Assembly: GCA_963847235.1 (NCBI GenBank)
Contig: CAWJYU010000011.1
Location: 71,960-135,959, forward strand
Source of the DNA: JACDAN01 sp963847235
GTDB lineage: Bacteria > Actinomycetota > Thermoleophilia > Gaiellales > Gaiellaceae
Length of the DNA: 64,000 bases
Direction: 5' to 3'
Shown: positions 35,370-43,804 of the stretch, piece after piece
Position numbering within the stretch: position 1 is the stretch's first letter
Layout: the number at the start of each line of letters is the position of its first letter
Made by a program: the position numbers and the translations under genes
The notes under the pieces: model-generated
What the model saw: the letters and a program-made list of their open reading frames with translations, nothing else
Told to the model about the DNA's origin: nothing
Database searches by the model: none

Positions 35370-36614
35370 ATGGCCGTCGAAGCACGCGCGAGGCTCGACG
35401 CGCAGAAGCTGCGCGCGGACTTCCCGATCCTCCAGCAGGAGATCAACGGCAAGCCGCTGGCCTATCTCGACTCGGCCGTGACGGCGCAGAAGCCGCGTCA
35501 GATGCTCGACGCCATGACCCACTTCTACGAGACGTCGTACGGGAACGTCCACCGCGGGGTGTACGCGCTCGCCGAGCGGGCGACCGAGGCGTTCGAGGGC
35601 TCACGTGACCGGATCGCGAAGTTCGTGAACGCCCCGTCGTCGCGCGAGCTGATCTTCACGCGCAACGCCACCGAGAGCCTCAACCTCGTCGCCTACGCGT
35701 ACGGGCTCGCCAGGCTGGGGCCCGGCGACCTGGTGGTCGTCACCGAGCTGGAGCACCACTCGAACTTCGTTCCGTGGCAGTACGTCGCCAAGCGGACCGG
35801 CGCGTCCTTCCGCATGGTTCGCCTGACCGACAGCGGTGAGCTCGACCTGGACGGGCTCGACGAGATCGCCCGCGACGGGGAGCTCAAGGTCGTCGCCGCG
35901 AACCTCGTGTCCAACGCGCTCGGGACCGTGAACCCGGTGGAGAAGCTGACCGCCTGGGCGCACGAGCACGGCGCGATCACCGTCGTCGACGCTGCGCAGG
36001 CGGCGCCGCACCGGGCGATCGACGTGCAGGCGCTCGGCTGCGACTTCCTCGCCTTCTCCGCGCACAAGCTCTGCGGGCCGAGCGGCGTGGGCGCCCTCTG
36101 GGGACGCCGCGAGCTGCTCGAAGCGATGGAGCCGTTCAACCTCGGCGGCCACATGATCCGCAAGGTGCAGTTCGAGGAGACGACCTGGGGCGACCTCCCG
36201 CACAAGTTCGAGGCCGGGACGGCGCCGATCGCCGAGGCCGTGGGGTTCGGGGCGGCCGTTGACTACCTGAACGAGATCGGGCTCGAGGCGATCGAGCGGC
36301 ACGAGCACGATCTCGTCGCCTACGCACTCGACCGTCTGGCCGACGTGCCCGGGATTCAGCTGTACGGACCTGCGCCGGAGAAGCGCGCCGGGATCGTCTC
36401 CTTCAACATGGATGGGATCCACCCGCACGACGTCGCGCAGGTGCTGGACTGGGAGGGCGTCGCGATCCGCGCGGGCCACCACTGCTGCCAGCCGCTGATG
36501 GCGCGGCTGGGCGTCTCGGCGACCAATCGCGCGAGCTTCTACCTCTACACGCTGCAGGAGGACATCGATCGCCTCCACGAGGGGCTTCTCCGCGCCCGAA
36601 AGGTGTTCGGCTAG
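35370..36614 (+). CDS. sufS: Cysteine desulfurase SufS
   Basis: A 414-residue PLP enzyme that takes sulfur from cysteine. The PLP lysine is in FSAHKLCGPSGVGALWG, and the catalytic cysteine is the second in RAGHHCCQPLMARLG, with the class II loop RAGHHCxxP. Other marks are NVHRGVYALAERAT and TELEHHSNFVPWQ. It starts 30 bases after the methyltransferase and runs directly into sufU. The start ATG 35370 opens the conserved N-terminal region. Confidence 0.95.
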   Translation: MAVEARARLDAQKLRADFPILQQEINGKPLAYLDSAVTAQKPRQMLDAMTHFYETSYGNVHRGVYALAERATEAFEGSRDRIAKFVNAPSSRELIFTRNATESLNLVAYAYGLARLGPGDLVVVTELEHHSNFVPWQYVAKRTGASFRMVRLTDSGELDLDGLDEIARDGELKVVAANLVSNALGTVNPVEKLTAWAHEHGAITVVDAAQAAPHRAIDVQALGCDFLAFSAHKLCGPSGVGALWGRRELLEAMEPFNLGGHMIRKVQFEETTWGDLPHKFEAGTAPIAEAVGFGAAVDYLNEIGLEAIERHEHDLVAYALDRLADVPGIQLYGPAPEKRAGIVSFNMDGIHPHDVAQVLDWEGVAIRAGHHCCQPLMARLGVSATNRASFYLYTLQEDIDRLHEGLLRARKVFG

Positions 36615-36624
36615 CCTCCTTTCC

Positions 36625-37053
36625 GTGGAAGACCTGTACAGAGAGGTCATCCTCGACCACTACAAGAACCCCCGCGGACACGGGGTGATCGAGGATGCCG
36701 ACGCGCAAGCCGAGGGCCTGAACCCGCTCTGCGGCGACGAGGTCGCGATCTACGTCGCCTTCGGCGAGGACGGCGAGACGATCGAGGAAGTCAAGTTCTC
36801 AGGACGCGGCTGCGCGATCAGCCAGGCGGCGACGTCGATGCTGATGGAGATGGTCGAGGGTCGTACCGCAAGCGAGATCGGCGAGCTCTCGAAGGACGAG
36901 CTGCTCGAGGAGATCGGGATCCCGCTGACGCCGATCCGGCTCAAGTGCGCGCTGCTCGGGCTCGGGGTCCTGAAGGTCGCGCTGCACCGGTCGAAGGGCA
37001 CGCCGCTCCCGGACGAGTGGGCCGGCCTGGACGACCAGTTCAAGGTCAGCTGA
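36625..37053 (+). CDS. sufU: Zinc-dependent sulfurtransferase SufU
   Basis: A 142-residue protein that accepts sulfur from SufS. The three cysteines are in NPLCGDEV, GRGCAISQAATSM and LKCALL, and the aspartate of CGDE completes the zinc site. The N-terminal DLYREVILDHYKNPRG is the family hallmark. It begins with GTG, 10 bases after sufS, and its stop is directly followed by the Rieske gene. Confidence 0.94.
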   Translation: MEDLYREVILDHYKNPRGHGVIEDADAQAEGLNPLCGDEVAIYVAFGEDGETIEEVKFSGRGCAISQAATSMLMEMVEGRTASEIGELSKDELLEEIGIPLTPIRLKCALLGLGVLKVALHRSKGTPLPDEWAGLDDQFKVS

Positions 37054-37368
37054 TTGGCCCTCATCGAGGTCGCGCCGCTGGAGGAGTTCCCGCCCGGCAG
37101 CGTCAAGATCGTCCACGTCGGGCAGGTCGAGGTGGGCGTCTACAACCTCGGCGGGAAGCTCTGCGCGATCGAGGACCGCTGCTCGCACGACGACGGGCCA
37201 TTGGCGGAGGGCGAGCACGACCCCGAGCGCGGCGTCGTGATCTGCCCGCGCCACGGCTCCGAGTTCGACATCTGCTCGGGCCGGCCGCTCTCCCTGCCCG
37301 CCTACCAGCCGGTGGAGACGTTTCCCGTCGTGGTGGAGGACGGCGTCGTCAAGGTCGACGTGACCTGA
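37054..37368 (+). CDS. Rieske [2Fe-2S] ferredoxin
   Basis: A 104-residue single-domain Rieske protein with the ligand pairs CSH in EDRCSHDDGPLAEGE and CPRH in VICPRHGSEFDI. It resembles the small NirD/biphenyl-dioxygenase type ferredoxins found at the end of actinobacterial SUF operons. It has no membrane helix. TTG 37054 immediately follows the sufU stop. Confidence 0.9.
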   Translation: MALIEVAPLEEFPPGSVKIVHVGQVEVGVYNLGGKLCAIEDRCSHDDGPLAEGEHDPERGVVICPRHGSEFDICSGRPLSLPAYQPVETFPVVVEDGVVKVDVT

Positions 37369-37393
37369 CATTCGTCCCTTTGGGCCGTGTCCT

Positions 37394-37405
37394 GGTGCCA
37401 GGCAG
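37394..37405. repeat. Third copy of the GGTGCCAGGCA intergenic element
   Basis: GGGCCGTGTCCTGGTGCCAG precedes and includes the element, matching the context of the copy at 23367. It lies in the 88-base gap between the Rieske and O-methyltransferase genes. Confidence 0.5.
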
Positions 37406-37456
37406 GCCAGGGCGGTGTGCCCCGCAGGGACGGTCGGACGTACGTAGGGTAGGCAA

Positions 37457-38071
37457 GTGCTCGACGACCGGGTTCGCGCAGTTCTGAAGCGGCTCGAGGC
37501 CGAGGATGCCGCCGAACGGGAGCAAGGCGTGTCGCGGGAGCTTCGCTCGCGCCAGGTGGCGCGGACGACGGGGCAATTCCTCTTCGACCTGGTTGCGCCC
37601 CAGACGGACTGCGAGGTGCTGGAGATCGGAGGATCGCGCGGCTACTCGACGGTCTGGCTCGCCGCCGGCCTCCGCTACTTCGCGGGGCGGATCCTCTCAC
37701 TCGAGGCCGATCCTCTGAAGGCCGAGGCCTGGCGCGCCAACATCGCCGAGGCCGGGCTCGAGGAGACGGCGGAGCTGATCGAAGGCGACGCGTTCGAGAC
37801 GCTCCCGAAGATCGACGACGTCTTCGACATCGTCTTCCTCGACGCCGAGAAGGACGACTACGAGCGGCTCTTCGAGCTCGCGCGGCCCAAGGTCGAGCCG
37901 GGCGGGCTCTTCGTCGCCGACAACGTGCTCTCCCACGAGGAGACGCTGGGCGCCTACTCGCGGGCCCGGCAGGCCGACCCGACGCTCGAGTCGGTCACCG
38001 TCCCGCTCGACCGCGGGCTCGAGCTCAGCGTCGTGCTCCGACCGGCGGAGACTCCTCCGACGGGGAGCTGA
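37457..38071 (+). CDS. Class I SAM O-methyltransferase (caffeoyl-CoA type fold)
   Basis: A 204-residue methyltransferase. The SAM motif is VLEIGGSRGYSTVWLA (about residue 54), with the acidic SLEADPLKAE ribose site, the IVFLDAEKDDYERL block with the metal-site aspartate, and GGLFVADNVLSH. This pattern is the OMT_3 family, acting on catechol-like substrates in known members; the substrate here is unknown. It begins with GTG and ends about 50 bases ahead of the structured leader of the ABC-F gene. Confidence 0.85.
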   Translation: MLDDRVRAVLKRLEAEDAAEREQGVSRELRSRQVARTTGQFLFDLVAPQTDCEVLEIGGSRGYSTVWLAAGLRYFAGRILSLEADPLKAEAWRANIAEAGLEETAELIEGDAFETLPKIDDVFDIVFLDAEKDDYERLFELARPKVEPGGLFVADNVLSHEETLGAYSRARQADPTLESVTVPLDRGLELSVVLRPAETPPTGS

Positions 38072-38097
38072 CTGACCTCCTCCCTCTCAGCTACATT
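38068..38097 (+). promoter_or_regulatory. Candidate promoter of the ABC-F leader
   Basis: CTGACT (38068-38073), 18 bases, then TACATT (38092-38097). It would start transcription shortly before the leader ribosome site. The match is moderate. Confidence 0.35.
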
Positions 38098-38128
38098 TCG
38101 GCTACCGCGGAAAGGAGGTGGTCCGGTA

Positions 38129-38170
38129 GTGAAATCTTCAAGTACGGGCAGTGGAGGTACCAGCGGGTAG
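38129..38170 (+). CDS. Leader mini-ORF upstream of ABC-F
   Basis: GTG at 38129 opens a 13-residue frame, read as MKSSSTGSGGTSG, closed by TAG at 38168. It is too short to be a functional enzyme and is rich in Ser, Gly and Thr. The ribosome site ahead of it is one of the strongest in the window, with 10 bases between GGAGG and the start, which argues that it is translated, most likely as a sensor of ribosome stalling. Confidence 0.45.
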   Translation: MKSSSTGSGGTSG

Positions 38171-38293
38171 GGGCGTGTCCCCGAGACCTGTAGGGAACCG
38201 CCTAGCCAGCGTGGGGGACGTCGCGCTACGCGCCACCGGCAATCGTGCCGAGTAGGTAAGCGCCTCTACCAAATCCACCGCTGGTATCGGAAC

Positions 38294-38327
38294 GGGGCCG
38301 CTGGAAACAGCGGCCCCTTCTTTTTTC
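38294..38327 (+). terminator. Intrinsic terminator ahead of the ABC-F gene
   Basis: GGGGCCGCTG (38294-38303), loop GAAA, CAGCGGCCCC (38308-38317): a perfect 10-bp stem, followed by TTCTTTTTTC. This is the clearest rho-independent terminator in the window, and it lies between the leader and the gene it precedes. Confidence 0.9.
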
Positions 38328-38335
38328 GGACAGCC

Positions 38336-40225
38336 ATGGCAGTCGTGATCGCAAATCAGCTCCGCAAGGAGTTCGCGGGAGACCCGCTCTTCGACGGTGT
38401 CTCGTTCAAGGTCGAGCGCCGCGACCGGCTCTCGCTTGCCGGCCCGAACGGGGCGGGCAAGACGACGCTGCTCCGGATGCTGGCGCGCGAGCTGCCCGTC
38501 GAGGGCGGTGAGCTCGTGTTCTCCAAGGGAACGCGGGTCGCGCTGCACGATCAGCGCCCGCCGCTCGACCGAGGGCTGACGCTGCGCGAGTACGTCCTCT
38601 CCGGTGCCGCCGACCTGATCGCGCTCGAGGAGGAGCTGCGGAGCCTGGAGCAGGCCATGGCGGCGGGCGACCACGAGTCCGCGACGTTGAGACGCTACGC
38701 GGATGCGCAGGCGCGGCTCGAGCACGCCGGCGGCTACGCCTGGCGCGACCGGACGGCCGGCGTGGTTCGCGGCCTCGGCTTCGCCGACGCCGATCTCGAC
38801 CGCCCGCTGGAGACGTTCTCCGGCGGAGAGCTGACGCGAGCCTCACTGGCGCGCGCGCTCGCCGGCGATCCCGACCTCCTGCTCCTCGACGAGCCGACCA
38901 ACCACCTGGACGTCGAGAGCATCGAGTGGCTCGAGCGCGAGCTCCAGTCCCTCGACGCCGCCGTGATCCTCGTTGCCCACGACCGCTGGTTCCTCGAGGC
39001 GGTGACGAACGGCGTGCTCGAGCTCTCGGGCGGTCGGTCGCTGTACTTCAAAGGGCCTTGGCACCAGTGGCGCATGGAGAAGGCCGCGCGGGCTCAGCAC
39101 GCCCAGAAGGCGCTCGACCGGCTCGACGTGGACATCGCCCGGCTCGAACGCTTCGTGGAGCGCTTCCGCTACAAGAAGAACAAGGCCAAGCAGGCGCAGG
39201 CCAAGCTGACGCACATCGGCCGTCTGGAAGAGGAGCGGGGCGGCCAGGCGGAGACCCTCGACCGGCTGTCGACGAAGAAGCGTTCGCTGGGCTTCGACTT
39301 CCTGAAGCCTGCTCGGAGCGGCCGGACCGTCGTCGAGGCGTCCGGACTGGAGGTCAAGGCAGGTGATAAGGAGCTGCTCGACGGGGTCGACTTCGCGCTC
39401 GAGCGTGAAGAGCACGTCGCTCTCGTCGGGCCCAACGGCTCGGGGAAGACGACGCTGCTCGAGACCATGCTCGGCCGTCGGGATGCAGCCGCCGGCACGG
39501 TGCGGCTCGGGCACGGCGTCGAGGCCGCCTACTTCTCGCAGCAGGAGCTGGAGCTGGACGAGCGCGGGACCGTGCTCGACTGCGTCCAGGGCTCCACCGG
39601 GCTGCCGCGCCAGTCGGCGCAGAACCTCCTCGGCCGCTTCCTCTTCTCCGGCTGGGACGAGCAGTCGAAGCCCGTGGCCGTCCTCTCGGGCGGCGAGCGT
39701 CGGCGGCTAGCGCTCGCCATCGTCGTCGCCTCCGGCGCGAACTTCCTGGTGCTCGACGAGCCGACGAACCACCTCGACCTCGAGAGCCGCGAGGCGCTGG
39801 AGGCCGCGCTCGAGGCCTTCCCCGGCACTGTCCTGCTCGTCTCGCACGATCGCGCGCTGCTCGATGCCGTCGCCCAGCGGACGATGGCGATCGAGGATCA
39901 CGGCCTGCGCTCGTACGAAGGCGGCTGGGCGGAGCTGGTCCGCCGCCGCGAAGAGCGCGCGAAGGCAGCGGAGCCGCCTGCGCCGAAGGTGACGAAGAAA
40001 GCGAAGCCGGCGCCGGTGAAGCCCGCCGGGCCGACTGCGCTTCAGGTCGTAGAGGCCGACGTGGAGCGGCAGGAGGCAGTGGTTGCGGGCCTCGAGCTCA
40101 AGCTCGCGGAGGACTGGGGCAACACAGACCTCCTGCGCCAGCATCGCGCGGCGCGCGACGAGCTCCAGGCCCTGCTCGCCCGCTGGGAGCAGCTCCTCGA
40201 GGCATCGGCTAACCCCGCAGGCTGA
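38336..40225 (+). CDS. ABC-F family ATPase
   Basis: A 629-residue protein with two ABC domains and no membrane part. Domain one has GPNGAGKTTLLRML and SGGELTRASLARAL with DEPTNHLDVES; domain two has GPNGSGKTTLLETM and SGGERRRLALAIVV with DEPTNHLDLES. The linker between them is basic (RYKKNKAKQAQAKLTHI), as in ribosome-bound members, and the C-terminus is an Ala/Lys/Pro-rich stretch followed by a coiled coil. ABC-F proteins act on stalled or antibiotic-blocked ribosomes. Expression is probably set by the leader upstream. Confidence 0.93.
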   Translation: MAVVIANQLRKEFAGDPLFDGVSFKVERRDRLSLAGPNGAGKTTLLRMLARELPVEGGELVFSKGTRVALHDQRPPLDRGLTLREYVLSGAADLIALEEELRSLEQAMAAGDHESATLRRYADAQARLEHAGGYAWRDRTAGVVRGLGFADADLDRPLETFSGGELTRASLARALAGDPDLLLLDEPTNHLDVESIEWLERELQSLDAAVILVAHDRWFLEAVTNGVLELSGGRSLYFKGPWHQWRMEKAARAQHAQKALDRLDVDIARLERFVERFRYKKNKAKQAQAKLTHIGRLEEERGGQAETLDRLSTKKRSLGFDFLKPARSGRTVVEASGLEVKAGDKELLDGVDFALEREEHVALVGPNGSGKTTLLETMLGRRDAAAGTVRLGHGVEAAYFSQQELELDERGTVLDCVQGSTGLPRQSAQNLLGRFLFSGWDEQSKPVAVLSGGERRRLALAIVVASGANFLVLDEPTNHLDLESREALEAALEAFPGTVLLVSHDRALLDAVAQRTMAIEDHGLRSYEGGWAELVRRREERAKAAEPPAPKVTKKAKPAPVKPAGPTALQVVEADVERQEAVVAGLELKLAEDWGNTDLLRQHRAARDELQALLARWEQLLEASANPAG

Positions 40226-41693
40226 GCCGGTAGGTCGCGTGCGTCGAGCGCGCGTCCAGCGGGAGGTAGAGCTTGACCACCACGACTACGGGCTCCGTCC
40301 TCGTGTTCTCGAGCAGCCAGCGCCGGCCGGGGCCGCGGACTCGCCGAATCGTGACCCCGCCGCCGCGGTCGACGAGCTGGAAGGGAATCCGCTCCGACGC
40401 CGAGACGGTCACCGTCAGCCGGCTCTGCGCCGGAACGCTCACCGGGTAGTAGTCGCGCGGGTCATCCGTGATGTCGAGCCGGGCGGTGAGCCCGGGCGCG
40501 ACCGGCTGGCGTCCGCGGACGGCCCCGGGCGAGTCGTTTGGCTCGCCGGGATCGACCGGTGGGGCGGGCAATCGCAGCGCCGCCCGGATGTCGAGCCGCC
40601 CGAACCCGGTGTCCTGGTCACGCCCCTTCGGGCCGAGATCGCGCGCCGACCGGCGCATGAGCTCGAACAGCTGCGTGTTGTGCAGCTTCGGTCGCGCTGT
40701 CCAGACCCACGCCGTGGCGGCAGCCACCATCGGCGCCGCGAAGCTCGTCCCCTGAGCCAGCTGGAAGCCGCTCGGGTCGAACGTGGTGGGAACCGCGACC
40801 AAGATGTCCTCACCGGGCGCCGCGACGTCCATCCCGGACGACCGGCTCGAGAAGCTGGAGACACGGTTGGCGCGGTCGACAGAGCCAACGGTCAAGACGT
40901 GGGGCAGGGAGGCCGGATAGCTCTCGCTCGAGCCGCTACGCCGGCCGTTCCCCGAGGCCGCGACGACGATCGAGCCGCGTTCGAAGGCCACGTCGATCGC
41001 CTCCTGCTCGAACCGCGAACGCGAGCCGCCGAGGCTCAGGTTGATCACACCCGGGCCGCGCGCGGCCGCGGCTTCGATCCCGGCAACGACCTCGGACGCC
41101 GACAAGGAAGCATCCGGGCTGGCGTCCCAGGTCCACAGCTCGGCCGCCGGGTAGAGCCCGACGAAACCGAGGCCGTTCTCCGGCGCGGCGATCACGGAGG
41201 ACACCGCCGTTCCATGGAACGCGCGCGGCCCGATGAGAGTCTGGTCGTTGAGCGCCACCGTGTCCGAGCGGCCGGCGAACTCGGGATGGCTGGCGTCGAG
41301 ACCCGAGTCGACGACGGTGACCGGCACCCCGCGCGCCGGCGGCTGCAGCCCCTGCGCGCCAACCCGGGACATCCACGAGTCTCGGACAGCGAGCGGGTCG
41401 CCTCCGGGCAGGGTCACCAGCTGCTGGACCGGCCGATCGGGCTCCTGAGCCCGGAGCCAGCCGCGGGCTGCCAGCGAGCGCACGACCAGCGGCGCGGACG
41501 ATGGCGGAACCCGCCAGAGCCCGAGGCGTCGGGAGACGAGGTGTGCGCCAGAAGCCCGAAGCGTGGGCCGCGACTCCGCGAAGTTCCGCCCGTGGACGGC
41601 GACGAGCCGGTCGAGCGTGGGAGCGACCGACGGTTCCGCCACCAACGCCAGGGCGACAACGGCGAAGCCGCCGGCGAGAAGGGAGAGCCTCAC
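40209..41693 (-). CDS. Secreted subtilisin-like serine protease (S8)
   Basis: A 494-residue protease with a signal peptide (about 1-20). The triad is D129 in TVVDSGLDASHPE, H160 in AFHGTAVSSV and S317 in QGTSFAAPM, with VAASGNG supplying the oxyanion asparagine. The last 110 residues form a beta-rich pre-peptidase-like domain (NDSPGAVRG to YRLSLRG). It shares the catalytic and C-terminal layout of the subtilase at 9-10.7 kb. GTG 41693 overlaps the response-regulator stop, so it is in the same operon as the two-component pair. Its 3' end overlaps the ABC-F gene by 17 bases. Confidence 0.9.
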   Translation of the reverse strand: MRLSLLAGGFAVVALALVAEPSVAPTLDRLVAVHGRNFAESRPTLRASGAHLVSRRLGLWRVPPSSAPLVVRSLAARGWLRAQEPDRPVQQLVTLPGGDPLAVRDSWMSRVGAQGLQPPARGVPVTVVDSGLDASHPEFAGRSDTVALNDQTLIGPRAFHGTAVSSVIAAPENGLGFVGLYPAAELWTWDASPDASLSASEVVAGIEAAAARGPGVINLSLGGSRSRFEQEAIDVAFERGSIVVAASGNGRRSGSSESYPASLPHVLTVGSVDRANRVSSFSSRSSGMDVAAPGEDILVAVPTTFDPSGFQLAQGTSFAAPMVAAATAWVWTARPKLHNTQLFELMRRSARDLGPKGRDQDTGFGRLDIRAALRLPAPPVDPGEPNDSPGAVRGRQPVAPGLTARLDITDDPRDYYPVSVPAQSRLTVTVSASERIPFQLVDRGGGVTIRRVRGPGRRWLLENTRTEPVVVVVKLYLPLDARSTHATYRLSLRG

Positions 41694-42262
41694 GGGCTCT
41701 CAGCGTACGTTGCGACCAGCGCTTCGGCCACGACCCTGATCGGCTTCCCGGAGAGCTGACTCGCCTTGCGGAGGCGTTTGAAGGCCTCGTCCTCGCTCAG
41801 GCCGTCGCGCTCCATCAGGATCCCCTTCGCCCGCTCGATCGCCTTACGGGCGGCGAGCGCCTCGGCCAGGGAGTCCGCCTCCTCGCGCAGCGACGCGAGC
41901 TCCTCGTGGCGGGCCCTCGCGGTCGCGATCGCCGGCAGCAGGTCGGCCTCGCGAAACGGCTTGACGAGGTAGCCGAACACGCCGGCCTCGACGGCGCGCG
42001 AGACGAGCTCGTCCTGGCCGTATGCGGTGAGCATCACGATCGGGATCGGGCGTTCCTCGAGCATCCGCCGCGCCGCCTCGATCCCGTCGAGCCGCGGCAT
42101 CTTCACGTCGAGGATCGCGAGGTCGGGCTCGTGCTCACGGGCGAGCTCGACCGCCTCCTGGCCGTCGCGCGCCTCGGCGCACACCTCGTGGCCCGACTCC
42201 TCCAGGAGGTTCCGGAGGTCGAGCCGGATGATCGTCTCGTCCTCCGCGACCAGGATCCTCAT
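41690..42262 (-). CDS. pdtaR: Response regulator with ANTAR RNA-binding output (PdtaR-like)
   Basis: A 190-residue regulator. The receiver domain has the acidic pair in VAEDE, phospho-acceptor D52 in AILDVKMP, and the conserved threonine and lysine in MLTAY and LVKPF. The ANTAR domain follows (about 130-185): AIERAKGILMERDGLSEDEA and AFKRLRKASQLSGKPI. ANTAR proteins bind paired RNA hairpins and stop premature termination. It is coupled by ATGA to the kinase gene upstream, which is its probable partner. The three glnA leaders have terminator hairpins of a kind that an antiterminator could act on, but no link is shown. Confidence 0.92.
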   Translation of the reverse strand: MRILVAEDETIIRLDLRNLLEESGHEVCAEARDGQEAVELAREHEPDLAILDVKMPRLDGIEAARRMLEERPIPIVMLTAYGQDELVSRAVEAGVFGYLVKPFREADLLPAIATARARHEELASLREEADSLAEALAARKAIERAKGILMERDGLSEDEAFKRLRKASQLSGKPIRVVAEALVATYAESP

Positions 42263-43665
42263 GCCGGGAAGACGACCTCCGCCCGCATGCCGCCGTCCGA
42301 GCTCAGGTCGAGCGTCCCGCGGAGCTCGTCCCGGACGAGCGCCTCGACGATGGACAGGCCCGTACCGGAAGGCTCGTCCGCGATCCCCGCGCCGTCGTCC
42401 GCGATCGCGAGCACGACGTTCCCGTTCCGCCGCCCGAGCTCGACGCGAACCGAGTCGCCGCCATGCTCGAGCGCGTTCTGGAGCAGCTCGCTGAAGACCA
42501 GCGCGAGTGCCGTCGCCTGGTCACCGGCGAGGGAGACCGGCTCGAGCGCGGTCTCGACGCGCTTGCCCGACCCGAGGCCCTGGACGAGCATCGCGCGGAG
42601 CCGGTCGAGCAGCTCGTCGAGGTCGACGTCGTCGTGGCGGCTCTCGGTCAGCACCTCGTGGACGGCGGCGATCGCGAGGATTCGGTTCGCCGAGTCGTCG
42701 AGCGCTTTGCGGGGATCGACCTGCTCGCCCGACCGGGCCTGGAGCCGGAGCAGCGACGCCACGGTCTGGAGGTTGTTCTTGACGCGGTGGTGGATCTCCT
42801 GAGCGAGGACGCCTCGCATCACTGCCCGTCCGTGCTCGAGCGCTACAGCGGCGTGGTTCGCGATCGAGGAGAGCAGCGCGCGCTCCTCCCCGGTGAACGG
42901 CGTGTCCCGGTCGCAGACGAGTTCTCCGATCTGCCGTCCCTTCCAGCGGAGCGGGATCCTGATCGCGTGTGCCGCGGCTCGGCCCTCGGGCCAGGCGATG
43001 TTCCCGTCCTCCAAGACGAGTGCGGCGCCGCTCGCGCCGACCGCGTCGACCGTCGTCTGCACGATCGCCTCGAGCGACTCCTCCAGGTAGAGGGACTCGG
43101 ACACCGCCTCGGAGATGCGCGCCAGTGCCTCCAGCTCGCCGACCCGGCGCTGTGCCTCGCTGTAGAGCTTCGCGTGCTCGATCGTCTGCGCGACCTGGGC
43201 GGCGATCGCCAGCAGCAGCTCGATCTCTTCGTTTGTGAACTCCCGCGGCTCGATCGTGCGGACGTTCAGTGCCCCGGCGAGCTTTTCCCGCGCCAGGATC
43301 GGGACGGCGAGGATCGACTCGTACTGGTCCTCCGGGAGGTTCGGGAAGCCCTTGAAACGAGGGTCGAGGTGCGCCTGGGCCGCAATCGCGATCGGCTTCC
43401 GCTCGGCCGCCGCCGTCCCGGTGATTCCCTCGCCCGGCCGCATGCGCGGGCGCCGGGTCATGGCCTCGACGGCCGTGCCCTGAGTCGCGCGGAGCACGAG
43501 CTCGTCACCCGGCTCGTCGTAGAGGTAGACGAAGCACGCCTCGGCGTCGAGCGCCTCGGCCACCTTGCGAGCCACCAGCGAGAGGACTTCCTCGAGGTCG
43601 AGCGTCGAATTGACGGCCGCGATGCTCTCCGTGAGCAGCTGCAGGTGCCGCTCGGAGGAGTTCAC
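42259..43665 (-). CDS. pdtaS: HWE/HisKA_2 sensor histidine kinase with GAF domains (PdtaS-like)
   Basis: A 468-residue cytoplasmic kinase. Two GAF-like sensor domains come first (about 20-170 and 185-265), then the HisKA_2 domain with phospho-acceptor histidine in IHHRVKNNLQTVASLL, and an HATPase domain with ELLQNALEHGG and DDGAGI. The order matches mycobacterial PdtaS, where a GAF and a PAS domain precede the kinase. GTG 43665 was preferred over upstream frames because it directly starts the first helix (NSSERHLQLL). It feeds PdtaR in the same operon. Confidence 0.9.
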   Translation of the reverse strand: MNSSERHLQLLTESIAAVNSTLDLEEVLSLVARKVAEALDAEACFVYLYDEPGDELVLRATQGTAVEAMTRRPRMRPGEGITGTAAAERKPIAIAAQAHLDPRFKGFPNLPEDQYESILAVPILAREKLAGALNVRTIEPREFTNEEIELLLAIAAQVAQTIEHAKLYSEAQRRVGELEALARISEAVSESLYLEESLEAIVQTTVDAVGASGAALVLEDGNIAWPEGRAAAHAIRIPLRWKGRQIGELVCDRDTPFTGEERALLSSIANHAAVALEHGRAVMRGVLAQEIHHRVKNNLQTVASLLRLQARSGEQVDPRKALDDSANRILAIAAVHEVLTESRHDDVDLDELLDRLRAMLVQGLGSGKRVETALEPVSLAGDQATALALVFSELLQNALEHGGDSVRVELGRRNGNVVLAIADDGAGIADEPSGTGLSIVEALVRDELRGTLDLSSDGGMRAEVVFPA

Positions 43666-43804
43666 AAGTCGATTGTAGAAGCGGCCGCCGGACCGGTCGC
43701 TTTGTTGAGGATGCCACAAAGGTGTGGGAAGATCGGTGGCAGCCGCCACGTCTAGAGAAACGACAGTGGCGCCAACAGGCGTCCTGAGGAGAAGGGAGCG
43801 GCGT

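Larger units (their letters stand above)
38098..38335 (+). promoter_or_regulatory. Structured leader / attenuator of the ABC-F gene
   Basis: A non-coding stretch of about 240 bases with three ordered parts: an unusually strong ribosome site AAAGGAGGTGGTCC (38111-38124), nearly the full complement of the 16S rRNA 3' end; a 13-codon mini-ORF; and, after about 120 bases with several possible stems, an intrinsic terminator that ends 10 bases ahead of the ABC-F ATG. The ABC-F start has no ribosome site of its own outside the terminator arm. It fits ribosome-mediated transcription attenuation, known for ABC-F antibiotic resistance genes; a free-standing small RNA is the alternative. Confidence 0.6.
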
